From Salipaludibacillus neizhouensis (GTDB lineage Bacteria; Bacillota; Bacilli; Bacillales; Salisediminibacteriaceae): DNA of 64,000 nt. Shown in pieces: positions 34,838 through 44,286 of this stretch (positions are counted from its first letter, which is position 1; every line of letters begins with the position of its first letter). Under the pieces are notes generated by a model that saw nothing but the letters and a program-made list of their open reading frames with translations, made no database searches and was not told where the DNA came from. The stretch covers positions 69,927-133,926 of the forward strand of contig NZ_KZ614146.1 in the NCBI RefSeq assembly GCF_002886185.1, read 5' to 3'. A program made the translations under genes and the position numbers.

Positions 34838-34948
34838 TAGATGAAAGCTATCTTTACGCCACACGCATCACGGGAGGGGCGTTCTTGATGCTTAAATGAT
34901 GGTGGCGAAAGCTCACGCTGTATTTAACAAAAGACGCTTTGCGTTTTA
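34838..34948 (+). repeat. Dispersed hairpin repeat R1, full copy b
   Basis: AGATGAAAGCTATCTTTACG, CCACACGCATCA, CTTGATGCTTAAATGATGG, GGCGAAAGCTCACGCTGTAT, tail ACAAAAGACGCTTTGCGTTT. The outer arms (CTTTACGCCAC / GTGGCGAAAG) and inner arms (GCATCA / TGATGC) pair, so the copy folds into a branched hairpin. It ends 57 bp before the aminopropyltransferase start. Confidence 0.82.
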
Positions 34949-35005
34949 ATCTCTTTGAGAATAGAGTTAGGTACTCTTTTTATACAAAATAAAGGAGAAT
35001 ATAAA

Positions 35006-36556
35006 GTGGTTAATGAAGAATTAAACAAAACAAAAGCAATTTACTGGGCTTCGGGAATTGTATCTATATGTGGTATTATTTTCGAAGTCCTTTTTGGGGC
35101 AGTAGGTTCCTATCTTTTAGGAGACGGAGTAAAACAATACACATTAGTTATCTCTTTGTTTTTGACAGGAATGGGAATTGGTGCAACGATCAGTGAAAAA
35201 GTAACGAAAAACTTAATATTATCCTTTGTTTGGATTGAATACTTAATTGGTTTAGTTGGAGGATTATCCACATTCCTCCTTTTTGGTATTACGGCATATT
35301 TAAGCAGTGGTACCGATGCTTTCTTCCTTTATACGGTTACCTTGATTGTTGGAACATTAACCGGGGTAGAGCTGCCAATCTTAATTCGAAAAGCGAATGA
35401 TATTGGTGAAACCCTTAATCGAAGTGCTGCACGCGTTCTTTTCTCAGACTATGCTGGCGGCTTAATTGGCGGACTGCTTTTCGTTTTCCTGCTTCGACCT
35501 GAGTTAGGGCTTGTAAAAACGGCGTTTGTTGTAGCTATTATTAACGTGATCATTGCACTGTGGCTTTTATTTTATTTTCGAAAAGAAATTCCAACGTACC
35601 GAAAACACGGTGTTGCTGGAGTTGCTATTCTAATTCTTCTTACTGCAGGGGTTTTGTGGGGAGAAGAGATGGCATTTTCCTTCGAACAAAAGATGTATAA
35701 AGATCCAATTATATATAACTCGAATAGTGAGTACCAAAAAATTATCTTAACGAAAGAACAAGGAGATTTAAGGTTGTTTCTTGATGGTCAACTGCAATTC
35801 AGTTCGGTTGATGAGTACCGATATCACGAAACACTTGTCCATCCTGCTATGGCAACGGCAGAAACAAAGGAAAATGTCCTTATTTTAGGTGGTGGAGACG
35901 GTCTTGCTGTGAGAGAGTTGAAAAAGTATGATGAAGTACAGTCCATCACATTAGTCGATTTAGATCCGGCTGTTATCGACTTAGCAAAAGATAATCATGA
36001 TATTGTACAGCTAAATGAAGATGCATTTTCTGATCCACGACTAACTGTAATCAATGACGATGCTTTTGAGTTTATCAAGGAATCTGCTGAATTTTATGAT
36101 GTAATTCTTGTTGATTTGCCTGATCCAAACAATGAATCACTGAGTAAACTTTACACCCTACAATTTTATCAACTGTTGCGAAACCACCTTTCTCCTGGTG
36201 GTTCATTAATGGTACAAGCAACAAGCCCAACTTTTGCAACAGAGGTATACTGGACGATTAATAAGACGATTGAAGCAACAGATTTATACACAGAAAATTT
36301 TCAAGTAGATATTCCTAGCTTCGGTAATTGGGGCTTTATTTTAGCCAAAAGAGAGCTGGTCGACTTATCCAACATTGAAATCAACAAAGAAACAACATTT
36401 CTAACGAGTGAATTAATGAGAGGATTAACTCTTTTCGGTAAGGATATTGATGAAGAGATTTATGATGAAAATGGAGATTTAGTTACGTTGGAAATTAATA
36501 CGTTAATTCACCCAATTATTCTTGAAAAGTACAGTAAAGCTTGGTTGAATTATTAA
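35006..36556 (+). CDS. Membrane-anchored polyamine aminopropyltransferase (spermidine synthase-like)
   Basis: 516 aa. The N-terminal half (about 10-215) has about seven transmembrane helices (IYWASGIVSICGIIFEVLFG, ISLFLTGMGIGATISEKV). The C-terminal half (about 235-480) is a spermidine-synthase methyltransferase-like fold with Y-DPIIYNSNSEYQKI, LFLDGQLQFSSVDEYRYHE, the VLILGGGDGLAVREL loop for decarboxylated SAM and VDLPDPNNESLSKLY. This fused type transfers aminopropyl groups, and in PspA-linked clusters may modify the membrane environment. SpeD is not nearby. GTG 35006 has AAAGGAG 8 nt upstream; an upstream in-frame ATG at 34955 lacks one. Confidence 0.88.
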   Translation: MVNEELNKTKAIYWASGIVSICGIIFEVLFGAVGSYLLGDGVKQYTLVISLFLTGMGIGATISEKVTKNLILSFVWIEYLIGLVGGLSTFLLFGITAYLSSGTDAFFLYTVTLIVGTLTGVELPILIRKANDIGETLNRSAARVLFSDYAGGLIGGLLFVFLLRPELGLVKTAFVVAIINVIIALWLLFYFRKEIPTYRKHGVAGVAILILLTAGVLWGEEMAFSFEQKMYKDPIIYNSNSEYQKIILTKEQGDLRLFLDGQLQFSSVDEYRYHETLVHPAMATAETKENVLILGGGDGLAVRELKKYDEVQSITLVDLDPAVIDLAKDNHDIVQLNEDAFSDPRLTVINDDAFEFIKESAEFYDVILVDLPDPNNESLSKLYTLQFYQLLRNHLSPGGSLMVQATSPTFATEVYWTINKTIEATDLYTENFQVDIPSFGNWGFILAKRELVDLSNIEINKETTFLTSELMRGLTLFGKDIDEEIYDENGDLVTLEINTLIHPIILEKYSKAWLNY

Positions 36557-36596
36557 AGTTTGTCAAACATGGACTACTTCATAGATGATCGATTGA

Positions 36597-36637
36597 AAAA
36601 AGGTGACTCAAATTTAACTTTGAGCCATCTTTTTTTA
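36597..36637 (+). terminator. Terminator after the aminopropyltransferase gene
   Basis: AAAAAAGGTGACTCAAA, loop, TTTGAGCCATCTTTTTTT: about 13 bp with a mismatch, then a T-run. Confidence 0.85.
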
Positions 36638-36650
36638 ACAGAAAGTATAA

Positions 36651-36792
36651 AATGACAGCTATCTTTACGCCACACGTATCAAGGGAAACCCACATCCTTT
36701 CGAGTAGCACCTACACGTACTACGTAGGTGCTACTCGGGGGTGGCTTTAAAGATCACGCTGTATTTAATAAAAGACGCTACGCGTTTTTCTT
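36651..36792 (+). repeat. Dispersed hairpin repeat R1, variant copy c with an inserted palindrome
   Basis: Begins ATGACAGCTATCTTTACGCC, ends with ATCACGCTGTATTTAATAAA and AGACGCTACGCGTTTTTCTT. In place of the CTTGATRCTTAAATGATGG core of copies a and b it has CGAGTAGCACCTAC and GTAGGTGCTACTCG, a perfect 14-bp inverted repeat. Copy d at 61501 has the same insert. Confidence 0.85.
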
Positions 36793-36798
36793 ATAGAG

Positions 36799-38091
36799 TT
36801 ATGCGGTATTTTTAAGAAAAAATCGCTCTCCGACAAAAATAATAGCGATAAACAAAATGGATACGCCAACTACCAGCAAATCAGAAGTCGCTTTAACCCA
36901 TACAAATGCTCCGAGAACAACAGCGTCGAACACAAGAGCTGACGCTACAATAAATATATTCGCCCCAACTTTTTCTCGCAGATGTTTCAGAACTCCCCAA
37001 TGAACAATGATGTCCATGACTAAGTAAAGGATGGCCCCCATTGAAGCAATTCTGCTTAAATCAAAAAAGATAGTGAGTGCCATCGCAATGACAATTGTAT
37101 AGACGAGAGTGTGTTTTTGAATGTTACCCGGCATCCCAAAATGCTTATGAGGTATAAGTTTCATGTCTGTCAACATGGCTAGCATTCGAGAGACTGCAAA
37201 TACACTAGCTATTATTCCGGATATCGTTGCCAGAATGGCAATTGCAACCGTTAACCACAGACCATAATTACCGAAAGCGGGTTTGGCGGCCTCTGCAAGA
37301 GCATAATCCTTTGCCTCAATAATTCCCGGTAAAGATAAATTGCTTGATACAGCCCAGGCAAGCAGTAAGTATATCAAGAGACTGATCGAAATAGAAATCA
37401 TGATTGCTCGGCCAACGTTTTTCTTCGGTTTCACTATTTCAGATCCGCTGTTTGTAATCGTGGTGAACCCTTTAAAAGCGAGAATGGTCAGAGCTACAGC
37501 TGCAATGTATTGAATAAATGATGGATCTGATACATCGCCACCTCCATTTGCAGGTGTGAATGAAAAGCCAGCCACCCATAAACCAGCTATTGCAAAGATC
37601 GATAAACCGGTAATTTTTAATAGAGAAGCAATCGAAGTAAACGATTGAATAAAACTGTTCCCTGAAATATTTATTAGAAAAGCTACAGTAAGCAAACCAA
37701 CGCCTAATAACGGGACAAAATAACTACTTTGTTGCCCATCGAAGAGTTGAAGTGTATAAGTTCCGAATGTTCTTGCCACTAGACTTTGATTAATAACCAT
37801 GGAAAATGCCATTAAAAGTGCTGCAGAAGCAGTAATTGTTCCTTTACCATAAGCCTTCACTAAAAACATTCCGATACCACCGGCGGAAGGGAACTCGTTA
37901 CTTAATTTTACATAGGAGTAGGCACTGAATGCTGTTACAATCCCACCTATAATAAAAATAAGTGGAAACCATGATCCAGCAAGCTCGGCTACTTGTCCGA
38001 GTAGTGCAAAAATCCCTGCACTGATCATGACACCCGTCCCTAGCCCCACTGCTCCAATAAGTGAAATACTATTTTTTTTATAATCCTCCAT
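36799..38091 (-). CDS. APC-superfamily amino acid permease
   Basis: 430 aa with about 12 hydrophobic helices. APC marks: SLIGAVGLGTGVMISAGIF in helix 1, FPSAGGIGMFLVKAYGKG after helix 2 and GFTTITNSGSEIVKPKKNVG in the middle, the typical EIxxPxKNxxRA loop. Takes up an amino acid or amine by proton symport; substrate not predictable. ATG 38089-38091 has AGGTG 6 nt upstream; a GTG three codons earlier overlaps that site. It lies alone on the minus strand with an R1 repeat just after its stop. Proximity to the polyamine module may be chance. Confidence 0.87.
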   Translation of the reverse strand: MEDYKKNSISLIGAVGLGTGVMISAGIFALLGQVAELAGSWFPLIFIIGGIVTAFSAYSYVKLSNEFPSAGGIGMFLVKAYGKGTITASAALLMAFSMVINQSLVARTFGTYTLQLFDGQQSSYFVPLLGVGLLTVAFLINISGNSFIQSFTSIASLLKITGLSIFAIAGLWVAGFSFTPANGGGDVSDPSFIQYIAAVALTILAFKGFTTITNSGSEIVKPKKNVGRAIMISISISLLIYLLLAWAVSSNLSLPGIIEAKDYALAEAAKPAFGNYGLWLTVAIAILATISGIIASVFAVSRMLAMLTDMKLIPHKHFGMPGNIQKHTLVYTIVIAMALTIFFDLSRIASMGAILYLVMDIIVHWGVLKHLREKVGANIFIVASALVFDAVVLGAFVWVKATSDLLVVGVSILFIAIIFVGERFFLKNTA

Positions 38092-38466
38092 ATAAAGCAC
38101 CTCATTCTTTTGGGGATATAGAACATATAATTACCCAATATTGATCATGTTTAATCTTTTCTAGTACTAGCATAAAAATTTGTGATTTTACAAAGAGGCT
38201 TTGTTATTTTTGAATGGTTATTTTTTAGGGTAGAAGAAGCAGTTGCACGACTCCAACAGGAAAAGCAACAATCAGCACTTGCATAACACATTCACTAAAT
38301 GTACAAAAATTTAAAATATTTAACCAACTAAAGTATCATTACCTAGGATATAATGAGAATTCGAGATCAATAAATAAGATAGCATGTTACTATCAAAACA
38401 TAGGTAACCAAAAGAAAAAACTTGTGACTTAGTCAAAAAGGGCACAAGGAACAGGTGGGGTTAATA
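38092..38466. other. Divergent intergenic region between permease and sensor kinase
   Basis: About 375 bp. A short frame at about 38182-38286 ends VARLQQEKQQSALA and stop, without a ribosome binding site, and may be the tail of a lost gene. The rest is AT-rich with no clear operator. Confidence 0.4.
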
Positions 38467-40278
38467 TTGAAGTCTTTCAGTTTAAAAATGAAATTATTTA
38501 TTACAATTACAATTGTAAACGTTATTATAATCAGTATCATAGCTATTGCTATTTATATTAGCAACGTGAATGAAATGAAAAAACAAGCGGAGTCGTTATC
38601 AAATATCTTGTCTACTCAATTTAGTCGAACAATCGACTTGTATTTTCAAGATATAGAAAGACTTTCATTGGCGATATTTACTGACCCATATTTACAGGAA
38701 AGTCTTTTAGTAGAAACAAAAATTGGAACTGCTTACGAAGCGTATTTGATAAAAAATAGTGTATATAATCGGTTGTTTAATCATGTTTACCCACGTAAAG
38801 ACATAGAAAGAATTACAATTTACACCAATGAAAATATCGCCTATGAATATGTCAAGCAAGGAAATGTGGATATTATCTATTTATTGGAAGAACAAAAGTG
38901 GAAAAAAGAATTGGATTCATTAAGTAAAAACGAATTTATGTTATTACCAACAACCGAAACTACATTAGCAAATGGTGAAAAAAGAAAAGTAGTGTCACTA
39001 GTCCGAAATATATACAATATTCCTCAAAGACAAAAAATAGGCTCTATGAAAATTGATATTAACATCGATGCCTTTACTAATTTGTTAGAATTTGAAGATG
39101 TGAATGAATTAGAAGAGTATATGCAACTTCTCATTATGAATGAGGACCGGAATGTTATATTTGATTATGATGAAGAGTTAACGGGGGCTAAAATTGACGG
39201 CTTTGACAGCTCCATTTTTTTAAATCAATCTGATGGAGGAGAATTGGTATGGAAGGAAGATCAATACTTGTATACATATAATAAATCACCACAAACAGGA
39301 TGGGATACAATCATTCTCATTGATGATGACTTTATCATATATGAACGAAATCAAATTTTATTGTTTATTTTTAGTACGGGTCTAATCGCAATTGTACTTA
39401 TCGCGTTAGTTTCCTATTTTCTTTCTTATCAGATTGCAAAACCATTAAGAGAGTTAACGTTAAAAATGGAAGGAGTAGAGCAAGGGGATTTAACAAAAAG
39501 AATGAATTTTACTGGTAATAAGGAAATGGATATTGTGACACGAGTATACAACAATATGCTTGAAAGTATTAACCGACTAATCAGAGAAGTGTATGAATCA
39601 AAAATCACCGAGAAAAACGCAAAGATATCAGCGTTACAATCACAAATCAATCCACATTTTTTATATAATACTTTGAATGTCATGAAGGCGATTAGTCGGG
39701 TAAAACAGGTGGAGGAAGTCGCGGAGATTTCAGAATCCCTTTCCGATCTATTTAAGTATACGATGAAAGATTTAGATAAGCCAGTGCCATTAAAAGAGGA
39801 ATTAGACCATATCAATAATTATATTAACATCCAAAAGCACCGTTTTATGGATCGATTCATACTTGTATCTGATGTGCAAGAAGGAGCAGAAGAAACATTC
39901 CTTCCAAAGCTATCCATTCAGCCCATTATTGAAAATGCGATCAATCATGGTTTAGCCGATAAAAAAATTGGGGGAATTGTAGAATTAAATGTACTAAGAG
40001 ATAAAAATACAGTATTGATACAAGTTAAAGATAACGGGAACGGAATTGAGCCAGAGAAATTGAAGCAAATTGAAAATAGACTATCGTATTCAAATCCAAT
40101 TGAAACGGAAGCACCGCATATGGGAGTAGGTTTAATTAATATACAACAAAGAATACGACTAATGTACGGTCCAACCTTTGGATTAGAGATCAGAAGTGAG
40201 GTTGGTTCAGGAACAATAACAACGTTAAAAATTCCTTACAATTCCGAGAATGATTTACCTGAGGGGAGAGGACATTAA
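38467..40278 (+). CDS. YesM-type sensor histidine kinase, system 1
   Basis: 603 aa. TM1 at about 8-30, an extracellular dCache-like sensing domain to about 295, TM2 at about 297-320, HAMP (about 320-375), then the His_kinase segment with phospho-acceptor His397 in QINPHFLYNTLNVMKAI and a HATPase domain (NAINHGL, VKDNGNGIEPEKL). It detects an extracellular sugar or an importer state and phosphorylates the partner regulator that starts directly after its stop. TTG 38467 is 6 nt after AGGTGGGG; the GTG at 38455 overlaps that site. The ABC importer at 41965 is its likely target. Confidence 0.9.
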   Translation: MKSFSLKMKLFITITIVNVIIISIIAIAIYISNVNEMKKQAESLSNILSTQFSRTIDLYFQDIERLSLAIFTDPYLQESLLVETKIGTAYEAYLIKNSVYNRLFNHVYPRKDIERITIYTNENIAYEYVKQGNVDIIYLLEEQKWKKELDSLSKNEFMLLPTTETTLANGEKRKVVSLVRNIYNIPQRQKIGSMKIDINIDAFTNLLEFEDVNELEEYMQLLIMNEDRNVIFDYDEELTGAKIDGFDSSIFLNQSDGGELVWKEDQYLYTYNKSPQTGWDTIILIDDDFIIYERNQILLFIFSTGLIAIVLIALVSYFLSYQIAKPLRELTLKMEGVEQGDLTKRMNFTGNKEMDIVTRVYNNMLESINRLIREVYESKITEKNAKISALQSQINPHFLYNTLNVMKAISRVKQVEEVAEISESLSDLFKYTMKDLDKPVPLKEELDHINNYINIQKHRFMDRFILVSDVQEGAEETFLPKLSIQPIIENAINHGLADKKIGGIVELNVLRDKNTVLIQVKDNGNGIEPEKLKQIENRLSYSNPIETEAPHMGVGLINIQQRIRLMYGPTFGLEIRSEVGSGTITTLKIPYNSENDLPEGRGH

Positions 40279-41778
40279 ATGAATATTTTTATTGTTGAAG
40301 ATGAGTATTGGTCGTTGCTAGAATTAGAAGGACTCTTAAAAAAATATGAACCAAAGCACAAAATATACCCGTTTGCTAATGGAGAAGACTTGATAAATAT
40401 GCTTGAAGAAGTAACACCTCAATTAGTGATTTCAGACATTACGATGCCGGGTATGAGTGGATTAGAACTAATAGAACAAATAAAAACATTTGATGAATCG
40501 ATAAAATGCGTGATATTAAGCGTCCATGACCAATTTGAGTATGCTCGTCAGGGAATAAAATTAGGGGTGATAGAGTATCTGATTAAACCGGTTAAAAGAG
40601 AAGCTTTGTATGATGTTGTAGATCGCTCGATTTCTCTTATTGAAGAAGAGCATAAAGAAATTGAAGAGAAAAGACACTGGTCGGTGAACAAAATGTTGCA
40701 GTCTGAGAAAGAACTAGACGAAATGAATGTATTTAACCAAGATGACTATTATATTATTTATATGCTTGCTGAAAATTGGAAGGCTAGTCGAGGGTGGTCT
40801 TCATCAAGAGGCACGGATGAAGATTTCAAACAAATCTTATCAGACGCTTATCTTACTAACGAGCAGATCTATTGTATAAACATAGATAATCAACGAAAGC
40901 TTTTGTTAGTCGCTGCTACAGACGAGAACCAACAATATCTTTTTGAAGCGAAAATCAATGATTTAAATAAATTTATAAATCAAGATATTCATGTTCATCT
41001 TAGTTTCATGAGAAAAAAATATGATGAGAGCTTGATGTCAATTGTACACATCTTGGAGCAAAGAATAGAAAACCACATGAATTATGGACAACCTTCTTTT
41101 ATAAAAGGAGAAGAAACAGAAAGAAATATTGACTTAACAGGTGAATGGATGAACATTCGGGTAATTGAAACGGCTATTCGAAATGGGGAAATTATCAAAG
41201 CAAAAGTGTATGTTCAACATATAGTCCAAAGTCTGAAAGAAAAAGAAATAACGCTGAGGCAATTATCTTTATTTCTTAGAAATATGTATTATGCACTCAT
41301 ATTTAAACTAGAGCAGCAAAAAGGTTCAGATGTTCAAATAGAAACAGTTAAAAAGAGTTTTGACTATTTGCAGGAAATTTCAACCTTTGATGAATTATCT
41401 CATTCGTTAGAACAAATGATTGATCAGCTTGTTGAAGAAGATTTGGTACATGAAGTGGCTCCCAAAAATTTGATACCGCGTGTCCTGCATTGGATCCATC
41501 AACAGTATCAAACCAATTTAAAATTTCAAAGCTTTGCTGAAGAAAATCATGTCAGTTTAAGTTATTTATCCAGAGAATTTAAAGCACAAACAGGGAAGAC
41601 TTTTTCGGAATATCTGATGATTTATAGAATTAACAAAGCAAAAGAGTATTTTAACAAAGGGATAAACCGTACTACTGAAGTGAGCAAACTAGTGGGGTAT
41701 GAAGACGATAAATACTTTACTACGGTATTCAAAAGATTGGAAGGTTTGACGCCGGCTGAATATAAAAAGCGTCTTTAA
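40279..41778 (+). CDS. YesN-type response regulator with AraC DNA-binding domain, system 1
   Basis: 499 aa. Receiver domain 1-125 with phospho-acceptor Asp53 in LVISDITMPGMSGLELI and the conserved Lys in YLIKPVKREAL. A middle region of about 250 residues without known fold, then two AraC-type helix-turn-helix motifs at about 400-499 (FAEENHVSLSYLSREFKAQ and TTEVSKLVGYEDDKYFTTVF). Phosphorylated by the preceding kinase; stop and start are adjacent. Probably activates the ABC operon that starts at 41965, whose promoter has a good -10 but weak -35. Confidence 0.92.
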   Translation: MNIFIVEDEYWSLLELEGLLKKYEPKHKIYPFANGEDLINMLEEVTPQLVISDITMPGMSGLELIEQIKTFDESIKCVILSVHDQFEYARQGIKLGVIEYLIKPVKREALYDVVDRSISLIEEEHKEIEEKRHWSVNKMLQSEKELDEMNVFNQDDYYIIYMLAENWKASRGWSSSRGTDEDFKQILSDAYLTNEQIYCINIDNQRKLLLVAATDENQQYLFEAKINDLNKFINQDIHVHLSFMRKKYDESLMSIVHILEQRIENHMNYGQPSFIKGEETERNIDLTGEWMNIRVIETAIRNGEIIKAKVYVQHIVQSLKEKEITLRQLSLFLRNMYYALIFKLEQQKGSDVQIETVKKSFDYLQEISTFDELSHSLEQMIDQLVEEDLVHEVAPKNLIPRVLHWIHQQYQTNLKFQSFAEENHVSLSYLSREFKAQTGKTFSEYLMIYRINKAKEYFNKGINRTTEVSKLVGYEDDKYFTTVFKRLEGLTPAEYKKRL

Positions 41779-41893
41779 TTGGAAGTTTAATTGATTGACT
41801 TTACATGTATAAATAACCAATTTTTAAATTATAACAAGTGTGAATAGTAAAATCTCACCCCCTAAATAGTAAAAATATTCGGTTTTTAAAAGA

Positions 41894-41907
41894 TGAAAGC
41901 GCTTATA
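41894..41907. promoter_or_regulatory. cre site at the promoter of ABC operon 2
   Basis: TGAAAGCGCTTATA fits the cre consensus with one mismatch and overlaps a TATAAT at 41906-41911. The position suits CcpA repression. No good -35, as expected for an activator-dependent promoter. Confidence 0.65.
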
Positions 41908-41964
41908 TAATAAGGGCATAGCACAAAACATAAACGTGCTTAAAATTTAAAGGGGGTCATTTAA

Positions 41965-43314
41965 GTGAAAAGTCAAAAGAAGTTATGGCTATTTTTAGGT
42001 GCAGCATTATTATTATCTTTGTTTCTTGCGGGATGTGGTTCAAACAATAATGAAGACACTGCAGCAAATGAGACAAGTGGTGAGTCAACTAATACGGAAG
42101 AGGAATTTCCAGAAACAGAGATATCCTTTCTTGTAGACAACCAAACAGTAACAGATGGTATTGATGCTGTTGCTGCCGAAGTCAAAGAAAGATATAACAT
42201 CACTTTAAATACAGAAATCCGTCCAGGCGGTACAGAGGGTGATAATATTGTAAAAACCCGTCTCGCTACTGGTGAAATGACTGATATGATGTGGTATAAC
42301 TCTGGTTCCCTTTTTAAAGCATTGAATCCTGAAGAGTACTTTTATGACCTATCAGGTGAAGAATTTGTAGAGAAAATAGATGAAACGTTTATCGAAACTG
42401 TTTCAGTAGATGGCGCTACTTATGGAATTCCAGGTGAATCAGCTTCTGCTGGAGGTTGGTTATATAATAAAAAGGTTTATGAAGAATTAGGATTAGAAGT
42501 ACCGAATACTTGGGATGAACTAATGGCAAATAATGATGCAATAAAAGAAGCCGGAAAAGTCCCTGTAATTGCGTCGTATGGAGATACTTGGACATCTCAA
42601 CTCGTAATTTTGGCTGACTACTATAATGTACACAGTCAAGCACCTACATTTGCAGAGGATTTTACAGCAAATGAAGCAAAATTTGCAGATACGCCAGAAG
42701 CATTAAGAGGTTTTGAAAAACTTTCAGAACTACAAGAAGCAGGACATTTTAATTCGGAAGAAACATCAACAACGTACGAAGATGCGTTAAGAATGTTGGC
42801 TGAAGGCGAAGCAGCACATTATCCAATATTAACATTTGCATTACCTGCAATAGAAGAAACCTATCCAGATCAAATCGACGACATTGGCTTTTTCGGTCAA
42901 CCAGGAGAGAATGCTGAAGATCATGGTATGACGCTATGGATGCCAGGAGGTTTGTATGCAAATAAAGATTCTGAAAACGTTGAAGCAGTGACACAATTCA
43001 TGGAATTTTTCCTATCAGAAGAAGGTCAGGAATTGTATATGGCTGAAATGAAGGCGCAAGGTCCATATGTTCTTAAAGGAGTCGAGTTACCAGAAGATGC
43101 TTACCCAGCAGTTAAGGAAATGGTTCCATATTTAGAGGAAGGTAGAGTTGGACCTGCACTAGAATTCTTATCTCCACTAAAAGGACCAAACCTAGAACAA
43201 ATCCTTGTTGAAGTAGGTTTAGGAATGACATCTGCTCAAGAAGGTGCTGAAAGTTATGATCAAGATGTAGAACGACAAGCACAACAATTAGACCTTGAAG
43301 GATGGAATGAATAG
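41965..43314 (+). CDS. Sugar ABC transporter substrate-binding lipoprotein (locus 2, importer A)
   Basis: 449 aa. Signal peptide with lipobox FLAGC, anchored Cys24, acidic linker, and a family 1 solute-binding fold (VDGATYGIPGESASAGGWLY, NKKVYEELGLEVPNTWDELM, MLAEGEAAHYPILTFALPAI). GTG start 41965 preceded by AAAGGGGGTC. Followed by two permeases and three GH78-type enzymes, so the ligand is probably a rhamnose-containing oligosaccharide. Controlled by the adjacent YesMN pair and CcpA, by inference. Confidence 0.9.
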   Translation: MKSQKKLWLFLGAALLLSLFLAGCGSNNNEDTAANETSGESTNTEEEFPETEISFLVDNQTVTDGIDAVAAEVKERYNITLNTEIRPGGTEGDNIVKTRLATGEMTDMMWYNSGSLFKALNPEEYFYDLSGEEFVEKIDETFIETVSVDGATYGIPGESASAGGWLYNKKVYEELGLEVPNTWDELMANNDAIKEAGKVPVIASYGDTWTSQLVILADYYNVHSQAPTFAEDFTANEAKFADTPEALRGFEKLSELQEAGHFNSEETSTTYEDALRMLAEGEAAHYPILTFALPAIEETYPDQIDDIGFFGQPGENAEDHGMTLWMPGGLYANKDSENVEAVTQFMEFFLSEEGQELYMAEMKAQGPYVLKGVELPEDAYPAVKEMVPYLEEGRVGPALEFLSPLKGPNLEQILVEVGLGMTSAQEGAESYDQDVERQAQQLDLEGWNE

Positions 43315-43342
43315 TTAACTAACTCGATAGCTCAATATTATA

Positions 43343-43371
43343 TGCCCTGTTATGGATTCTATAACAGGGCA
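43343..43371 (+). other. Strong hairpin between binding-protein and permease genes
   Basis: TGCCCTGTTAT, 7-nt loop, ATAACAGGGCA: a perfect 11-bp stem 28 bp after the lipoprotein stop, with no clear T-run. The same arrangement is seen in importer operons 1 and 3. Confidence 0.75.
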
Positions 43372-43422
43372 TTAGTTAAATAAGTCTGATTATGTATGAA
43401 GTTTAGAAGTAAGGGAGTGAGT

Positions 43423-44286
43423 ATGTTGAAAGTAAATAAAATATATAGTTTAAAATTATTAATTCCCGCTGCCATCATCTATGGACTTTTGTTTGTATTT
43501 CCGACGGTTATGTCTTTCTTTTTTAGTTTTACCAGGTGGAATCTTCGTGAATGGACTTGGATCGGCTTTGATAACTTTAAAATGTTTTTTGATGATCCAT
43601 CCTTGTTAATTGGGTTTAAAAACACGTTTATCTTTGCTTTTGTAACGACTATTTTAAAAGTGATTTTCGGATTGCTGTTTGCAGTATTTTTGACATCTAA
43701 AATAAAAACAAAAGACTTTTTACGTTCAGCAATCTTTTTTCCGGTATTAGTAAGTACTATCGCAGTAGGTATTGCTTTTAGTGTGTTAATGCATCCGTCA
43801 GAAGGATTAATCAATGAGGTGTTAGCGTTTTTTGGTATTAGTGGACCAAACTGGTTAGGAAATCCAACACTCGCTTTGTATTCTGTTGCATTAGTAGATG
43901 TCTGGAAGGGTGTCGGTATTGCGACAGTTATATTTATCGCAGGGATGATGTCTATTCCTAAAGATTACTATGAAGCGATTCAAATTGATGGTGGAAACAA
44001 ATTTGATGCCTTTAAGAATATTACTTTACCACTTTCTCGTCCAGCAACGAATGCAGTTATTATTTTAGCTTTAATTGGTGGATTACGCACATTCGATTTA
44101 GTATGGGCTATGACTGGCGGAGGGCCAGGGTTTAGTTCTGATCTGATTGCCTCCATTATTTACAAGCAATATCAAGCAGGTTTCTATGGATTATCAACGG
44201 CAGGTAACGTAATTCTGTTTCTTTTAGTAGCCCTTATTGTGTTTCCGATATTTAAGATGCTCACTAGAAAAGAGGTGGATATTTGA
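43423..44286 (+). CDS. Sugar ABC transporter permease, MalF type (importer A)
   Basis: 287 aa, about six helices, first at about 8-30 (LKLLIPAAIIYGLLFVFPTV). EAA loop DYYEAIQIDGGNKFDAFKNITLP. Contains the MTGGGPGFSSD turn of MalF-like CUT1 permeases. ATG 43423 follows AAGGGAGTG; an upstream ATG at 43396 has no ribosome binding site. Overlaps the next gene by one base in TGATG. Confidence 0.9.
   Translation: MLKVNKIYSLKLLIPAAIIYGLLFVFPTVMSFFFSFTRWNLREWTWIGFDNFKMFFDDPSLLIGFKNTFIFAFVTTILKVIFGLLFAVFLTSKIKTKDFLRSAIFFPVLVSTIAVGIAFSVLMHPSEGLINEVLAFFGISGPNWLGNPTLALYSVALVDVWKGVGIATVIFIAGMMSIPKDYYEAIQIDGGNKFDAFKNITLPLSRPATNAVIILALIGGLRTFDLVWAMTGGGPGFSSDLIASIIYKQYQAGFYGLSTAGNVILFLLVALIVFPIFKMLTRKEVDI

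Noticed and set aside
33014-36792. CRISPR array
   Set aside because: The repeats are dispersed, long and separated by genes and unequal distances; there are no regular spacers or cas genes.
38182-38286. 35-codon ORF ending VARLQQEKQQSALA
   Set aside because: No ribosome binding site and no recognisable family; kept only as a note in the intergenic entry.
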